From: Fibrobacter sp.
Lineage (GTDB): Bacteria; Fibrobacterota; Fibrobacteria; Fibrobacterales; Fibrobacteraceae
Assembly (NCBI GenBank): GCA_017412605.1
Contig: JAFPWY010000009.1
Location: 310,001 to 374,000, forward strand
Direction of reading: 5' to 3'
Length of the DNA stretch: 64,000 nucleotides
In this document: piece after piece, positions 63,819-64,000 of the stretch
Position numbering within the stretch: the stretch's first letter is position 1
Layout: every line of letters starts with the position of its first letter
Made by a program: the position numbers and the translations under genes
The notes under the pieces: generated by a model
Seen by the model: the letters and a program-made list of their open reading frames with translations, nothing else
Told to the model about the DNA's origin: nothing
The model's database searches: none

Positions 63819-64000
63819 CACCCGCCTATTTCCCGGATGACCTTCGCCGGCACGCCGCCGATGACGACGTTTGCGGGAAACTCGCCCGAAACGACAGCAC
63901 CCGCGGCAACAACAGAATTCCTGCCGATGGTCGAGCCCTTTAGAATCGTTACGCGATCGCCAATCCATACGTTATCGGCGATGACGACCTTTCCCGTCTT
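63818..64000 (-). CDS. Hexapeptide acyltransferase, N-terminal part outside window
   Basis: The 61 codons in the window give the C-terminal end of a left-handed beta-helix acyltransferase: VVIADNVWIGDRVTILKGS, IGRNSVVAAGAVVSGEF and VIGGVPAKVIREIGG. These are the standard hexapeptide turns and the conserved GGVPAKVI close. Such enzymes O-acetylate or N-acylate sugars of capsules and O-antigens. It overlaps the flippase start by one base. It is partial because the gene continues beyond 64000. Confidence 0.88.
   Translation of the reverse strand, partial: KTGKVVIADNVWIGDRVTILKGSTIGRNSVVAAGAVVSGEFPANVVIGGVPAKVIREIGG

Noticed and set aside
1..64000. tRNA or rRNA genes, CRISPR arrays, complete insertion sequences
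   Set aside because: Looked for tRNA T-arm patterns, regularly spaced direct repeats and transposase motifs; none was found apart from the decayed Rpn fragment.

Overview
The window almost certainly comes from a Fibrobacter species. It carries two paralogous families that I know only from that genus: a lipoprotein with three tandem Fib_succ_major domains (17664-19994) and a TIGR02171-type lipoprotein (55247-58024). It is also full of secreted proteins and lipoproteins with Ser-rich linkers, and it has chromosomal housekeeping genes (recA, mnmG, proS, rpsD, folC, xseA, ybeY). These assignments rest on recognised motifs; no database search was run.

Layout. 1-4145: 5' part of a giant cadherin-repeat surface protein on the minus strand, running off the left edge. 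4300-8220: SRP RNA, a histidine phosphatase, a DUF5683-like membrane protein and the pncC-recA pair. 8248-13675: two convergent exported proteins that overlap at their ends, a small basic protein, mnmG, and a lipoprotein joining two FKBP-N-like domains to a thioredoxin domain. 13853-21133: proS, then aguB and aguA (agmatine to putrescine) separated by a Fic protein with two upstream palindromes and by the triple Fib_succ_major lipoprotein. 21148-30412: a tandem pair of paralogous exported proteins, RNase H, a PHP phosphoesterase operon with a beta-barrel protein, hisI, a histidine acid phosphatase and a frameshifted small lipoprotein gene. 30564-39558: secreted proteins (a four-repeat Cys/Trp-rich protein, EndA-like nuclease, a double pectate-lyase-3 protein with its lipoprotein partner) and folC. 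39640-49880: rpsD, an OmpA operon with an orphan Phd antitoxin, xseA, a CNNM/CBS transporter with ybeY, and a FecR-domain/beta-barrel pair. 49917-55242: an FAD oxidoreductase, small lipoproteins, the wreckage of an Rpn nuclease and a GNAT toxin-antitoxin locus, and an RluA pseudouridine synthase. 55247-64000: the TIGR02171 lipoprotein, then surface-polysaccharide genes (GT32, two GT2, Wzx-like flippase, acyltransferase) on the minus strand with two small membrane proteins between them.

Two observations go beyond ordinary annotation. First, short imperfect repeats (CTAG-rich, GGCTCG-rich and GAGCTATGAG types) lie at gene boundaries. In mnmG and proS the repeat itself supplies the stop codon. 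Related GGCTCG repeats sit in frame inside two coding regions, one of them bracketed by an 8-bp duplication. Second, the secreted protein at 30564-32090 contains four copies of a Cys4/Trp-rich module arranged as two pairs, which I cannot match to a named domain.

The genes fall into three working groups: envelope and surface construction (most of the window), polyamine synthesis, and core information processing. No tRNA, rRNA, CRISPR array or intact insertion sequence was seen.
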